Notes under the pieces: model-generated
The model's input: only the letters and a program-made list of their open reading frames with translations
What the model was told of the DNA's origin: nothing
Databases searched by the model: none
Shown here: positions 1 through 7,861 of the stretch, piece after piece
Numbering within the stretch: position 1 is the stretch's first letter
How the letters are laid out: each line of letters opens with the position of its first letter
Source: Bacillus andreraoultii
GTDB taxonomy: Bacteria > Bacillota > Bacilli > Bacillales > Caldibacillaceae
NCBI RefSeq assembly: GCF_001244735.1
Contig: NZ_LN868936.1
Span: forward strand, 227,166 to 265,284
Length of the DNA stretch: 38,119 nucleotides
Direction: 5' to 3'
Position numbers and translations under genes: made by a program

Positions 1-177
1 AGAAATCAACGAACAGGAACTAGAAGATAATGTGGAGACTTTAACGGAGGAAATAGAGAAAGAATCTGATACAGTGATTCGAAAAGAGATCTGCCAAAAG
101 CGCAGTAAATTCAAGAAATCTTTGAAACTAATTCGTGAAGATTTTCACCAAGATTAGCTAAATATAAGGTACAATAA
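1..177 (+). pseudogene. IS1182-family transposase remnant, interior fragment
   Basis: The open frame entering from the left edge (codons from base 2) encodes a Glu/Lys-rich stretch containing DTVIRKEI and KLIREDF. This resembles the coiled segment that precedes the catalytic core in IS1182 transposases. That frame stops at 155-157. A +2 shift near base 147 restores the expected continuation PRLAKYKVQ, ending in TAA at 175-177. The fragment therefore carries a frameshift and lacks both ends of the gene. It belongs to a different IS subtype from the intact copy at the right end of the window. The family call rests on remembered similarity. Confidence 0.7.
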
Positions 178-383
178 AAAGAAAAAAGGAAGTAGAGAAA
201 AACGAGTCGTCCTTCTCTACTTCCTTTTTTGGAACTTATCCGACAGTCCCTTTTAATATTAATCATTCTTTTTTTTACCTCAGCGTTGTACTTTATTAGG
301 TATTTAATTCCAAAAAACACGCCTAACGTAATTGAGAATAATAGGACTATCCCGAATATTTTCATAATAGTTGTGAGTTCCAT
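111..383 (-). pseudogene. Small single-span membrane protein, probably frameshifted at its 3' end
   Basis: From the ATG at 383 the frame encodes about 90 residues beginning MELTTIMKIFG, with one clear hydrophobic span (roughly residues 8-28) followed by a basic stretch. A purine-rich site (aggggtgggg) lies about 8 bases upstream of this ATG and supports it over the longer start at 437. The last third of the frame is translated through the 188-230 terminator hairpin, so the true C-terminus was probably lost. Removing one A near 243 would end the protein in K-G-T-V-G-stop just before the hairpin. No family recognised; it may not be functional. Confidence 0.35.
188..230. terminator. Bidirectional intrinsic terminator
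   Basis: A perfect 12-bp stem (GGAAGTAGAGAA at 188-199 with TTCTCTACTTCC at 213-224) is followed by a T run on the plus strand and preceded by an A run, giving a T tail on the minus strand as well. It lies inside the nominal 3' part of the small minus-strand reading frame next to it, which argues that the reading frame originally ended before this point. Confidence 0.75.
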
Positions 384-475
384 AGATTCACCCCACCCCT
401 CATGTAAAAACAAAAATCGTGTTGTGTTTTGAATCAAGATTTTATTAATTCCATGATACAGTTAATTTCCCCTTA

Positions 476-1079
476 CTATTTATAGTCGTCTTTAGCCATG
501 CTGTATGCTGTACCTGAATAAATAGTACCAACCCATCCTGTATCAAAGAATTGCGCATACACTGAACCTCTTATCTCTGCAGGATAAGTACTTGTTGATT
601 TTGAACGATTAATAACTAACTTTTCTTTACTGAACTTGGTAAATAATGCATGATAACTTAAATCACGACCGTTAGAAATTTTCCACTGGCTACCACTTTT
701 TGATACGTCAAAACGGTATTCCATTGATGCAATAATACCACCTTTATAATAGGCTCTCCAAGTTCCAGTTGAAGCTTTGTAAGTTTTACTACCCGCTGTA
801 GTTTGGAATTCGCTTTCTTTACTTGGTTCGAAACTTAATCCTACAACTACCTCAATACCATTTTCATCAATTATTGTTTCTTCAATAGTGAATGCCTTGC
901 TAAAGTCCATTGAATTTAAGTCTAAGTCATTTAATTCTGCCTTAATAGGATGCCCAATAGAAATTTCTTTTTCTCCTGTGTCTGTAATTTCAGGAACTTT
1001 GGTATTAGATGCAAAAGGATAGTTGTAATGATAAGTGTTACGATTGTAGTAAATGTAAGTTTTTTTCTCTCTTTTTTTA
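476..1079 (-). pseudogene. Secreted protein gene with signal peptide out of frame and no start codon
   Basis: The downstream frame is open from about 1012 to the stop at 476 and encodes ASNTKVPEITDTGEKE, then a polar, beta-rich domain of about 150 residues with many Ser, Thr, Tyr and Trp. The first in-frame ATG (910) has no good ribosome site and would cut the mature domain. Just upstream, in a different frame (about 1079 to 1016), lies a typical signal peptide: KKERKKLTF followed by TTIVTLIITTIL. Adding one T to the short T run near 1013-1016 would join them as TTIL-FA-SNTK, with a plausible signal peptidase site. The signal peptide frame also lacks ATG, GTG or TTG after its G8 run. The gene therefore looks doubly broken, or the homopolymers are misread. 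Domain family not identified. Confidence 0.5.
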
Positions 1080-1360
1080 CCCCCCCCGATTTTTTAGAAT
1101 ACTCATACAATTATATTATCATATAACCAAAATTAGTAAAGTAATATATTGAATATTTTTTAAAATCTATTGTACTTGTTTTCAATTCAGGTGTCCAAAG
1201 GATTAAGGGGGCTTAAAAGGTAGATGACCATTTTGCTGGAAAAGTTGGATTTACCGATGTTTTGAAGAGCAATTGACGACCTTTTTGATAAAAAGTATGG
1301 GGATTTGGGCTTCTAATGTGGCATGGTCACACGAAGATACCACAGATTTTACTGATACGT
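911..1360. other. Gene-poor stretch before array 1
   Basis: The first 170 bases are the 5' part of the broken secreted-protein gene. The remainder (about 1090-1360) is AT-rich and has no convincing gene. It contains imperfect pieces resembling the repeat family, such as TAGATGACCATTTT near 1221 and GGGCTTCTAATG near 1308. These may be decayed units or a diverged leader. Confidence 0.4.
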
Positions 1361-2003
1361 GCTTATAGAACCTTTCTATGAACCTAAAATTCTGAAGTTT
1401 ACGTGAAAACGGGCGCATAGAACCTTCCTATAAGACCAAAATCCTGGAGTTTACGCGAAAACGGGCGCATACAACCTTCCTATAAGCCCAAAATTCTGGA
1501 GTTTACGCGAAAACGGGCGCATACAACCTTCCTATAAGCCCAAAATTCTGAAGTTTACGCGAAAACGGGATCATAGAATCTCCCTATAAGACCAAAACCT
1601 TGAAGTTTACGCGAAAACGGGCGCATACAACCTTTCTATAAGCCCAAAATCCTTGAGTTTACGCGAAAACGGGATCATAGAATCTCCCTATAAGACCAAA
1701 ACCTTGAAGTTTACGCGAAAATGGGCGCATACAACCTTCCTATAAGCCCAAAATTCTGAAGTTTACGCGAAAACGGGCGCATAGAACCTTCCTATGAACC
1801 TAAAATTCTGAGGTTTACGCGAAAACGGGTGCATAGAACCTTCCTATGAACCTAAAATTCTGAGGTTTACGCGAAAACGGGTGCATAGAACCTTTCTTTG
1901 AACCTAAAAGGTGCATAGAACCTTTCTTTGAACCTAAAATTCTGAGGTTTACACGAAAACGGGATCATACAACCTTTCGATGATCCCGAATTTCCCGAAG
2001 TCT
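1361..2003. repeat. Array 1 of 52-bp tandem repeats
   Basis: The core ATA(G/C) begins at 1365, 1417, 1469, 1521, 1573, 1625, 1677, 1729, 1781, 1833, 1885 and 1967; every step is 52 bp except for one truncated 30-bp unit at 1915. Each unit runs GGGCGC-ATAGAACCTTCCTAT, then an AAAATTCTGAAG-like stretch, then TTTACGCGAAAAC. The first core (ATAGAACCTTTCTAT) is a dyad with 6-bp arms; most other copies keep four or three arm positions. Units at 1573 and 1677 share the private variant AGAATCTCCCTATAAGACC, so a 104-bp block was duplicated. 52 is not a multiple of three and there are no unique spacers, so this is neither coding nor CRISPR. Confidence 0.9.
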
Positions 2004-2200
2004 GCTAAAAACCGCTCACAAAGAAAACTCAAGGGTGCTTGAGTCCCCAGGAAAAAGCAGAGCCGGAGTTCACAGAAATGGCTTTTTTCGGCTGCGATGC
2101 AATGCTGCTAGAGGCTCCCACGCTTATGCGTATAGGAAAGTAAAAAATTGGAAACTTTACACTCCCCTATTAGCAAAAAAAAGAAGACAACTGTCTCCCT
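2004..2200. repeat. Trailer of repeat element 1 (diverged)
   Basis: This follows array 1 and resembles the sequences after arrays 2 and 3. Shared blocks are AAAGAAAACT, a TTTTTTCGGCTGCGATGCAATG-like stretch, a GGCTCCCACGCTTATGCG-like stretch and TATAGGAAAGTA. It also holds a small hairpin, CTCAAG-ggtg-CTTGAG (2027-2042). The closing arm that pairs with ATAGGAAAGTA in the other copies is degenerate here. The start-to-stop frame at 2035-2307 crosses this repeat and is not considered a gene. Confidence 0.6.
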
Positions 2201-2274
2201 TTCGTACGATAAATGATTATATATTAAAACCTAGAATAAGCTCCGTTGTTACACTTCTTTTCAATCTTTACCAC

Positions 2275-4380
2275 CTATTGCCTATTAATCAACCGAAGAC
2301 TATTTAACGTAACAATTAAAGTAGCACCCATATCAGCAAAAATGGCAAGCCATAGCGTCAACCATCCTGGAAAAGCAAGGAGTAGTGCCACTAGCTTAAC
2401 AACTAGAGAAAAGGTAATGTTTTGTTTAATAATTTTCAATGTTTTTCTGCTCAACTTTATTGTATATGGCAACTTTGAAAGGTCATCTGACATGAGAGCA
2501 ATATCCGCTGTTTCTAAAGCGGTATCTGTCCCCGCACCACCCATTGCAATTCCAATATTAGCTGCAGCTAGTGCCGGTGCGTCATTGACACCATCACCAA
2601 CCATTGCAACATGGCCATGATTATTCCGTAATTGGCGAATATACGTTAATTTATCTTCCGGAAGTAACTCAGCTTTCACTTCCGATACGCCAATTACGCT
2701 CCCGATTGCTTTTGCAGTTGCACGATTATCTCCTGTTAGCATAATTATATTGTTAATGCCTAATTTATTTAACTCTCTTATTAAGGATTGTGAGGTTTTT
2801 CTAATTTCATCGCTAACGGCAAATATGGCAAGCAGTTCCTTTTCACTCCCAAGCAACATAACCGTTTTACCTTCATTCTGTAATGATTCTATTATCTGTT
2901 CTACTTCTATTGCGATTTCACTTATTTTTTCAAATAATTTTGGACTTCCAACATAATACAGCTGTCCATGAACCTCTCCTTTTACACCAAATCCGGTAAT
3001 CGATTGAAAGTTATTTACTTGGATTTTTTTATAAGAGACCCCTTCTTCTTTTACCTTTTTTACAAATGCAAAAGCTAAAGGATGACTCGATTGATCTTCA
3101 ATTGCTGCTGTAATCTCAAGTAGGTTCTCCTGGTTTTTCACAAGAGGAATAAAGTCTGTCACGGTTGGAGTCCCTTTTGTTAAAGTTCCCGTTTTATCAA
3201 AGGCAATCGACTTTATGTGTGCCGCTTCTTCTAGATAAATCCCACCTTTTATTAAAACACCGTGTTTAGCCGCGTTACCAATCGCTGTCACAATTGCAAC
3301 AGGGGTTGATACGACTAATGCACAAGGGCAGCCTACTACAAGTACTGCTAAGCCTTGATAAATCCACCTCCCCCAGTCTGCAGAGAAAAATAGAGGTGGA
3401 ACAACCGCTAATAAAAATGCAATGATGATAATCACTGGCGTATAATATTGAGCAAAACGATCAACAAAGGCTTGTGCGGGTGCTTTTTCTCCTTGCGCTT
3501 CTTCTACTAAATGAATGATTTTTGCCAATGTTGTATCGTCTACAAGTTTTGTCACTTTAACTTCTAATAAACCTTCTTCGTTTAATGTGCCCGCAAAGAC
3601 TTCATCACCGATCCCCTTTGCAACAGGTAACGATTCGCCAGTTATCGCAGCTTGATTAATCGTTGATGTTCCACGTAAAACAATGCCGTCCATCGCGAGC
3701 TTTTCTCCAGGTTTGACAATCATGACATCGCCAATTTGGATTTCGTCTACAGGAATAACCATTTCTTGATTGTGACGTCTAATTAAAGCTTCTTTAGGTG
3801 AAAGAGACATTAAAGATTTTATAGAGTTTCTTGCTTGATCCATTGAATAGCGTTCTAATGCTTCACTAATGGCAAATAAAATGACAACGGTTGCCCCTTC
3901 TCCCCATTCTCCAATAATTGCTGCACCAATAATTGCAATCGTCATAAGCGTATTCATGTCAAACTGGAACCGAGCTAAATTTTTTAATCCACTGATAAAT
4001 AACGAATGTCCACCAATAAGAATGGTTAATGCATATCCGATTGTTGGTATATAGCTTTCATTGCCTAACTTTTTCCCTATAAGCCAGCTTACAATTAAAA
4101 TTAGAGCCGATAGATAAACTTTTACATTTTCCCTTGCCTTCCAAAACGGTCTTTGGTCTACTGTTTGTTCTCGTTCATCGCGAAGCTTCAAATTTTCAAA
4201 AGCCCCTGCTCGCTCTAGCTCATTTACAGTTGTTGTTCCTAATACCGTAATTTTTGCCGCTCCAAAATTGACTTTCGCATCGACTACACCGTCTAAACCT
4301 TTCACATTATTTTCAAAGGTCTTTGCACAATTTGCACATGAAAGACCCTCAATACGATACGTTTTGGCTTTCTCACTCAT
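2275..4380 (-). CDS. cadA: Cd/Zn/Pb-exporting P1B-type ATPase (CadA/ZntA-like)
   Basis: ATP-driven efflux of soft divalent metals across the membrane. The 701-residue protein has an N-terminal HMA domain with the metal-binding motif GLSCANC (residues 13-19), the actuator motif TGES, the transmembrane motif CPCALV typical of Zn/Cd/Pb and Cu pumps, the phosphorylation motif DKTGTLTKG, an SSHPLA nucleotide-domain motif and GDGVNDAP. Length and order match single-HMA CadA. The start is placed at the ATG at 4380, because GAGGTG lies 8 bases before it; the longer start at 4395 would put that ribosome site inside the gene. It follows the MFS pump on the same strand by 114 bp. No clear ArsR/CadC operator was recognised. 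Cadmium or zinc is more likely than copper, but this is inferred from motifs. Confidence 0.88.
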   Translation of the reverse strand: MSEKAKTYRIEGLSCANCAKTFENNVKGLDGVVDAKVNFGAAKITVLGTTTVNELERAGAFENLKLRDEREQTVDQRPFWKARENVKVYLSALILIVSWLIGKKLGNESYIPTIGYALTILIGGHSLFISGLKNLARFQFDMNTLMTIAIIGAAIIGEWGEGATVVILFAISEALERYSMDQARNSIKSLMSLSPKEALIRRHNQEMVIPVDEIQIGDVMIVKPGEKLAMDGIVLRGTSTINQAAITGESLPVAKGIGDEVFAGTLNEEGLLEVKVTKLVDDTTLAKIIHLVEEAQGEKAPAQAFVDRFAQYYTPVIIIIAFLLAVVPPLFFSADWGRWIYQGLAVLVVGCPCALVVSTPVAIVTAIGNAAKHGVLIKGGIYLEEAAHIKSIAFDKTGTLTKGTPTVTDFIPLVKNQENLLEITAAIEDQSSHPLAFAFVKKVKEEGVSYKKIQVNNFQSITGFGVKGEVHGQLYYVGSPKLFEKISEIAIEVEQIIESLQNEGKTVMLLGSEKELLAIFAVSDEIRKTSQSLIRELNKLGINNIIMLTGDNRATAKAIGSVIGVSEVKAELLPEDKLTYIRQLRNNHGHVAMVGDGVNDAPALAAANIGIAMGGAGTDTALETADIALMSDDLSKLPYTIKLSRKTLKIIKQNITFSLVVKLVALLLAFPGWLTLWLAIFADMGATLIVTLNSLRLINRQ

Positions 4381-4494
4381 GTGTATACACCTCATTTATA
4401 ATAAGGCAACTTACTTCCCGAGCCCTTTTTACTACAATAAGTTCGAATATTAGTTCTAGGTACTCTTTCAATCCGATCTCCATGAATCGAAGTC

Positions 4495-5682
4495 TTATCC
4501 TCTTTGAATCGTTTTAGTCGACATTTCTGGATTTTTCCAAAATAGACAAAGTACAATTCCTATGACTAACACGAGCACTGAAAAATAGTAAGGATAATTT
4601 AAGTTCACATCAAATAACCTTCCACCAATTATTGGTCCAAATATATTACCGATACTCGTAAATGTCGAATTCATCCCACCAATGAACCCTTGCTCACTTC
4701 CCGCGACTTTTGATAAGTACGTTGTTATGGCAGGGCGAATTAAATCAAAACCAGCAAACACAATAAATGTTGTTAGAAGGATTGTAAAATAATGATTAAC
4801 AATGGTCATGACAAATACAACGATTGCTGAAAAGATCAAACACCAACGCACTAAACTAATTTCACCTATTTTTTTCGCTAAATAATCAAATAAAAACAAT
4901 TGGACAACTGCACCGACAATTCCCCCACCCGTAATCATAATGGCAATATCTTTCGGGGAAAAACCAAACTTATGGTCAATAAACAAACTAAAAAGTGACT
5001 CAAATGCGGAAAGACCGAAAGAAGAAATAAATATTAATAATAGTGCGATAAAATAGATTGGTTTAAATATAATTTTATACCTTCCTCGAAAATCTACATT
5101 ACCTATAACACTCGTTTCCTCGGATCTCTCTGGTTCTTTCAATAGGAACAATGATAAAATTGCCGCGAGCATACCGAGAATACTAGCAACATAAAAGGGT
5201 AACCGGGTTCCAATCTCAGCTAAAAATCCTCCAAATCCAGGTCCGATAATAAAACCTGTATTAATTGCCGCTGACATATACCCGAGAGCTTTTGACCGTT
5301 CTTGAACGGTTGTTATATCAGCTATAAACGCTGTAACAGCCGGCATAATAAAGGCACCACTTAAACCACCAAGCATTCGTGATATAAATAGGACTTCTAC
5401 ACTTTTTCCTATACCGAATAAAAATTCAGATAGACCAAAAATAACCAATCCAATAATAATCATTCGTTTTCGTCCATATTTATCAGCCCATCTCCCAGCA
5501 ATTGGAGATGCAATGAGTTGTACAAGTGCAAAGACGGCTACCATATAGCCGACAATCGTGCCATCAATTGCTAACTCATTCATAATTGTTGGCAAGACTG
5601 GTATAACTAAACCAATTCCTAAAAAAGCAAGAAAAAGGTTTGCGAGTAAAATACTTAATGTTAGTTTCTTTTCTTTATGCAT
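4495..5682 (-). CDS. MFS multidrug efflux transporter, NorA/Bmr type (DHA1)
   Basis: Proton-coupled drug efflux pump of the inner membrane. The 395-residue protein has about 12 hydrophobic spans, the MFS motif A (GRWADKYGRKRM, near residue 65) and the antiporter motif C region (GYMSAAINTGFIIGPGFGG), both typical of NorA, Bmr and Blt. The ATG at 5682 is preferred over the 5721 start because AAGGAGA lies 7 bases upstream of it. It is the upstream gene of a same-strand pair with cadA. An inverted repeat around ATATTAATCGATATAAG (about 5740) lies in its upstream region and could be an operator, but no regulator gene is adjacent. Substrate is unknown. Confidence 0.82.
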   Translation of the reverse strand: MHKEKKLTLSILLANLFLAFLGIGLVIPVLPTIMNELAIDGTIVGYMVAVFALVQLIASPIAGRWADKYGRKRMIIIGLVIFGLSEFLFGIGKSVEVLFISRMLGGLSGAFIMPAVTAFIADITTVQERSKALGYMSAAINTGFIIGPGFGGFLAEIGTRLPFYVASILGMLAAILSLFLLKEPERSEETSVIGNVDFRGRYKIIFKPIYFIALLLIFISSFGLSAFESLFSLFIDHKFGFSPKDIAIMITGGGIVGAVVQLFLFDYLAKKIGEISLVRWCLIFSAIVVFVMTIVNHYFTILLTTFIVFAGFDLIRPAITTYLSKVAGSEQGFIGGMNSTFTSIGNIFGPIIGGRLFDVNLNYPYYFSVLVLVIGIVLCLFWKNPEMSTKTIQRG

Positions 5683-5824
5683 AACTTTTCTCCTTGACAA
5701 AGATGTGATTCTTCTCATCATTCAATAATTACATATTACTATATTAATCGATATAAGGATTTTTATAAAACTTTTACAATCAAACTTTCTGAAAACCTAT
5801 TTAAGTTTTTTATAACAAAGCACC

Positions 5825-5980
5825 TCTTTGATCTTAAAAGTGAAATTCGAATTCGCTAATATGAATAACACAACGGAATAGCTTCGTATGAGTGGGCTTG
5901 TCCGTTTTTTGTTGTTAGTTTTTTAGGTGTGGATTTGGCACATGATTACTTCAATTCGATTGATTGGCCATGAGTTGGAT
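5825..5980. repeat. Leader of repeat element 2
   Basis: About 155 bp that closely match 26212-26375. Shared blocks are CTTTGAT-n-TTAAAAGTG, AAATTCGAATTCGCT, ATATGAATAACACAA, GCTTCGTATGA or CCTCGTATGA, and CTTGTCCGTTTTTTGTTG. The last part is terminator-like: an imperfect stem ending in GTCCG followed by six T. Its occurrence before both arrays 2 and 4 shows that it belongs to the element and not to the flanking genes. Confidence 0.75.
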
Positions 5981-6089
5981 GGGCGATTAGAACCCTTCTA
6001 GATGACCGTTTCAACCCTTTTTACCACGATTCGGGCGTCTAGAACCCTTCGAAAGGACCTTCCCAACCTTTTTTACCGCAAATTAGGCG
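5981..6089. repeat. Array 2 of 52-bp repeats (about two units)
   Basis: Equivalent core positions fall at 5986, 6038 and 6090, exactly 52 bp apart. The units read GGGCG-ATTAGAACCCTTCTAG and GGGCGTCTAGAACCCTTCG, followed by GACC-n-TTTCAACC-n-TTTACC. They are the same subfamily as array 4. This is the shortest copy of the complete element. Confidence 0.85.
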
Positions 6090-6300
6090 TCTACACTAGT
6101 GCAACGTCTTTTTTTCATGGTAGCCCAATAAAGAAAACTTAGGCGTCCCGAGGTCTTTAGGTGATGGGAGATCCTCGCTCGCCGAAAAGGCTGTTTTGCG
6201 GATGCGATACAATGTTGCCGAAGCTTTCCTTGTGCCCTTATGGGTATAGGAAAGTAGAAATCAAAAACTTTATACTTTCCTATCAGCCAAAAACTTATAC
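6090..6300. repeat. Trailer of repeat element 2
   Basis: It begins TCTACACTAGTGCAACGTC, identical to the start of the trailer at 27050. It continues with a roughly 85-bp segment absent from that copy but partly shared with element 1 (AAAGAAAACT), then GATGCGATACAATGTTGCC, a CTTTCCTTGTGCCCTTATG-like stretch, and an 11-bp inverted repeat (ATAGGAAAGTA at 6246-6256 with TACTTTCCTAT at 6273-6283). The right end lies about 70 bp beyond the narK stop codon. Confidence 0.75.
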
Positions 6301-6321
6301 TTTTCTATAATCTAAAAAAAC

Positions 6322-6366
6322 AGAGGTTATCTAAAAGTAAATTCAACTTTAGACAACCTCTATTTT
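6322..6366. terminator. Intrinsic terminator downstream of narK
   Basis: Arms AGAGGTT-a-TCTAAA and TTTAGA-c-AACCTCT form a stem with one mismatch, with A-rich sequence on its left (a T tail for the minus strand) and TATTTTTATT on its right. It lies 3 bp from the narK stop codon. Confidence 0.7.
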
Positions 6367-6368
6367 TA

Positions 6369-7571
6369 TTAATAACTTTGGCCAACTTTATTATTTCTAT
6401 TGAAAAAGTCGCTTTTTTGTTTATTTATTCGTTCTTGGGAAAACATCCATACGACAATTACTAAACAAGCAAGCGCTACTTCCGATAAAGCCATAAAAGC
6501 GATGGAGTACTGACCCGTTATATTGTGGACTAACGTTAAAACGAGCGGAGGGAAAAATCCACCTAAACCACCCATCGCTGAAACAATACCGTTCACAACA
6601 CCCGCTTGGTTTGAAAAGTAAAGTGGAACAAGTTTGAACACAGTCCCGTTTCCTATACCAACAAAGATCCCGACAGCAAGACAGCCGACTGTAAACAACT
6701 CGATATTTGGTGAAAATGCTAGAATCACAGCAGATAAAGTAACCGCAGTAAAGGTAAACATCAAGATAATAAAGGAATTAAATTTATCGGCTAAAAATCC
6801 ACCTACCGGACGCATTAATGTTGCAATGACAATAAAGATTGCTGTCCGAATACCTGCATCAACTGAATCAAGTTCAAAATTGTTTACTAAGAAGTTTGGT
6901 AAAAACATTGTAAAAGCCACAAATGCTCCAAAAGTAATAAAATAGAACAAACTAAGAAACCAAAGCGTTGTATTTTTATAAACGCCTTTTAACTGTTCCA
7001 CCATAGATTGTTTTCCTTTTGTCTCTTTTCGATCACCAATAATAAAGTTTAAAACAATAAAAATAAGTAATAGGATTAAATATAATTGAACCGTTTTTTG
7101 CCAACCAATAGATTTTGCAATAATTGGGGCACCGAAAGTTGTAATAGCGGTACCGGCATTTCCAACTCCGTATACACCATTAATTAATCCTTGCTTTTCT
7201 TTCGGATAATACTTCGGTAATGATGTAACCCCTACTGAAAAAACAGCTCCACCAATACCTAAAAATAGCCCGCCTACTACAAGGTCAATAAATGAATTAG
7301 CAACACTAATGTAAAACACTGGTATAAGTAGTGCGATAAAACTAATAATGAATAAATTCCTTGCGCCGAACCGATCAGTATAAAATCCAATGGGAATTCG
7401 TAACAATGAACCTAAAATAACTGGAATGGCGGTAATCATAGAAATTTGACTTTCCGTTAAAGCAATATCTTGTTTAATACTTGGCATAAGCGATGAAATT
7501 AATACCCAAATCATGAACCCAGTAACTAAACTTGTTGTTTGAAGTGTCAATTGAATCGATGGCTTTCTCAT
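6369..7571 (-). CDS. narK: Nitrate/nitrite transporter NarK
   Basis: MFS transporter that brings in nitrate and exports nitrite during nitrate respiration. The 400-residue protein has 12 predicted spans and both nitrate-signature regions: GVYGVGNAGTAITTFGAP (about residues 133-150) and GIGNGTVFKLVP (about 305-316). Arginines in LRIPIGFYTDRFG and MRPVGGFLADKF match the substrate-binding positions of the family. The ATG at 7571 has GAAGGGAAGGG upstream. It is transcribed away from narG, and a TGTGA-N6-TCACT box at 7645-7660 lies 32 bp, centre to centre, from TAAGAT (7618-7623). This predicts Fnr-dependent anaerobic expression. Confidence 0.93.
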   Translation of the reverse strand: MRKPSIQLTLQTTSLVTGFMIWVLISSLMPSIKQDIALTESQISMITAIPVILGSLLRIPIGFYTDRFGARNLFIISFIALLIPVFYISVANSFIDLVVGGLFLGIGGAVFSVGVTSLPKYYPKEKQGLINGVYGVGNAGTAITTFGAPIIAKSIGWQKTVQLYLILLLIFIVLNFIIGDRKETKGKQSMVEQLKGVYKNTTLWFLSLFYFITFGAFVAFTMFLPNFLVNNFELDSVDAGIRTAIFIVIATLMRPVGGFLADKFNSFIILMFTFTAVTLSAVILAFSPNIELFTVGCLAVGIFVGIGNGTVFKLVPLYFSNQAGVVNGIVSAMGGLGGFFPPLVLTLVHNITGQYSIAFMALSEVALACLVIVVWMFSQERINKQKSDFFNRNNKVGQSY

Positions 7572-7644
7572 CGAATAACCCTTCCCTTCTAATACACGAT
7601 TTATTTATTTCTCTTCTATCTTAAAAAATGAATCTTTCCCACCG

Positions 7645-7660
7645 TGTGATTTAAATCACT
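7645..7660 (-). promoter_or_regulatory. Fnr box for narK
   Basis: TGTGATTTAAATCACT matches the B. subtilis Fnr consensus TGTGA-N6-TCACA with one mismatch. On the minus strand its centre (7652.5) is 32 bp from the centre of a -10 hexamer TAAGAT (7618-7623), which places it near -41.5, the class II activation position. Confidence 0.85.
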
Positions 7661-7778
7661 CTAGATCCAAATCGTGTGTAGATATTTTGAACAAATTTTC
7701 ATAATCGAATCTAACATTTTCATATTTTCTAATCGACAGTTTTTAATAGAATATCCGCAACACTGCTCCCCCCTTCCC

Positions 7779-7794
7779 TGTGATGTACTTCACA
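7779..7794 (+). promoter_or_regulatory. Fnr box for narGHJI
   Basis: TGTGATGTACTTCACA is a perfect TGTGA-N6-TCACA site. Its centre (7786.5) lies about 33 bp from TTAAAT (7817-7822), the likely -10, and about 75 bp from the narG start. This fits class II activation by the Fnr encoded at 22226-22933. Confidence 0.9.
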
Positions 7795-7861
7795 TCAAAA
7801 TAATATACCTAAATGCTTAAATGGAGAAAGTAACCAATATATGTATACGAGGAGGATATCG

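Noticed and set aside
229-432. 67-codon plus-strand frame starting MELIRQSL
   Set aside because: It is antisense to the better supported small membrane protein and starts inside the T tail of the terminator hairpin.
1361-2003. CRISPR array
   Set aside because: The whole 52-bp unit is repeated with only scattered changes. There are no unique spacers, and no cas genes are present in the window.
2035-2307. 90-codon frame on the plus strand
   Set aside because: It runs through the element trailer into the 3' end of cadA, with no ribosome site or recognisable domain.
4381-4494. ArsR/CadC-type operator before cadA
   Set aside because: AATATTCGAA and the palindrome GTGTATACAC are present, but neither forms the extended dyad expected for CadC or CzrA, and no regulator gene is adjacent.
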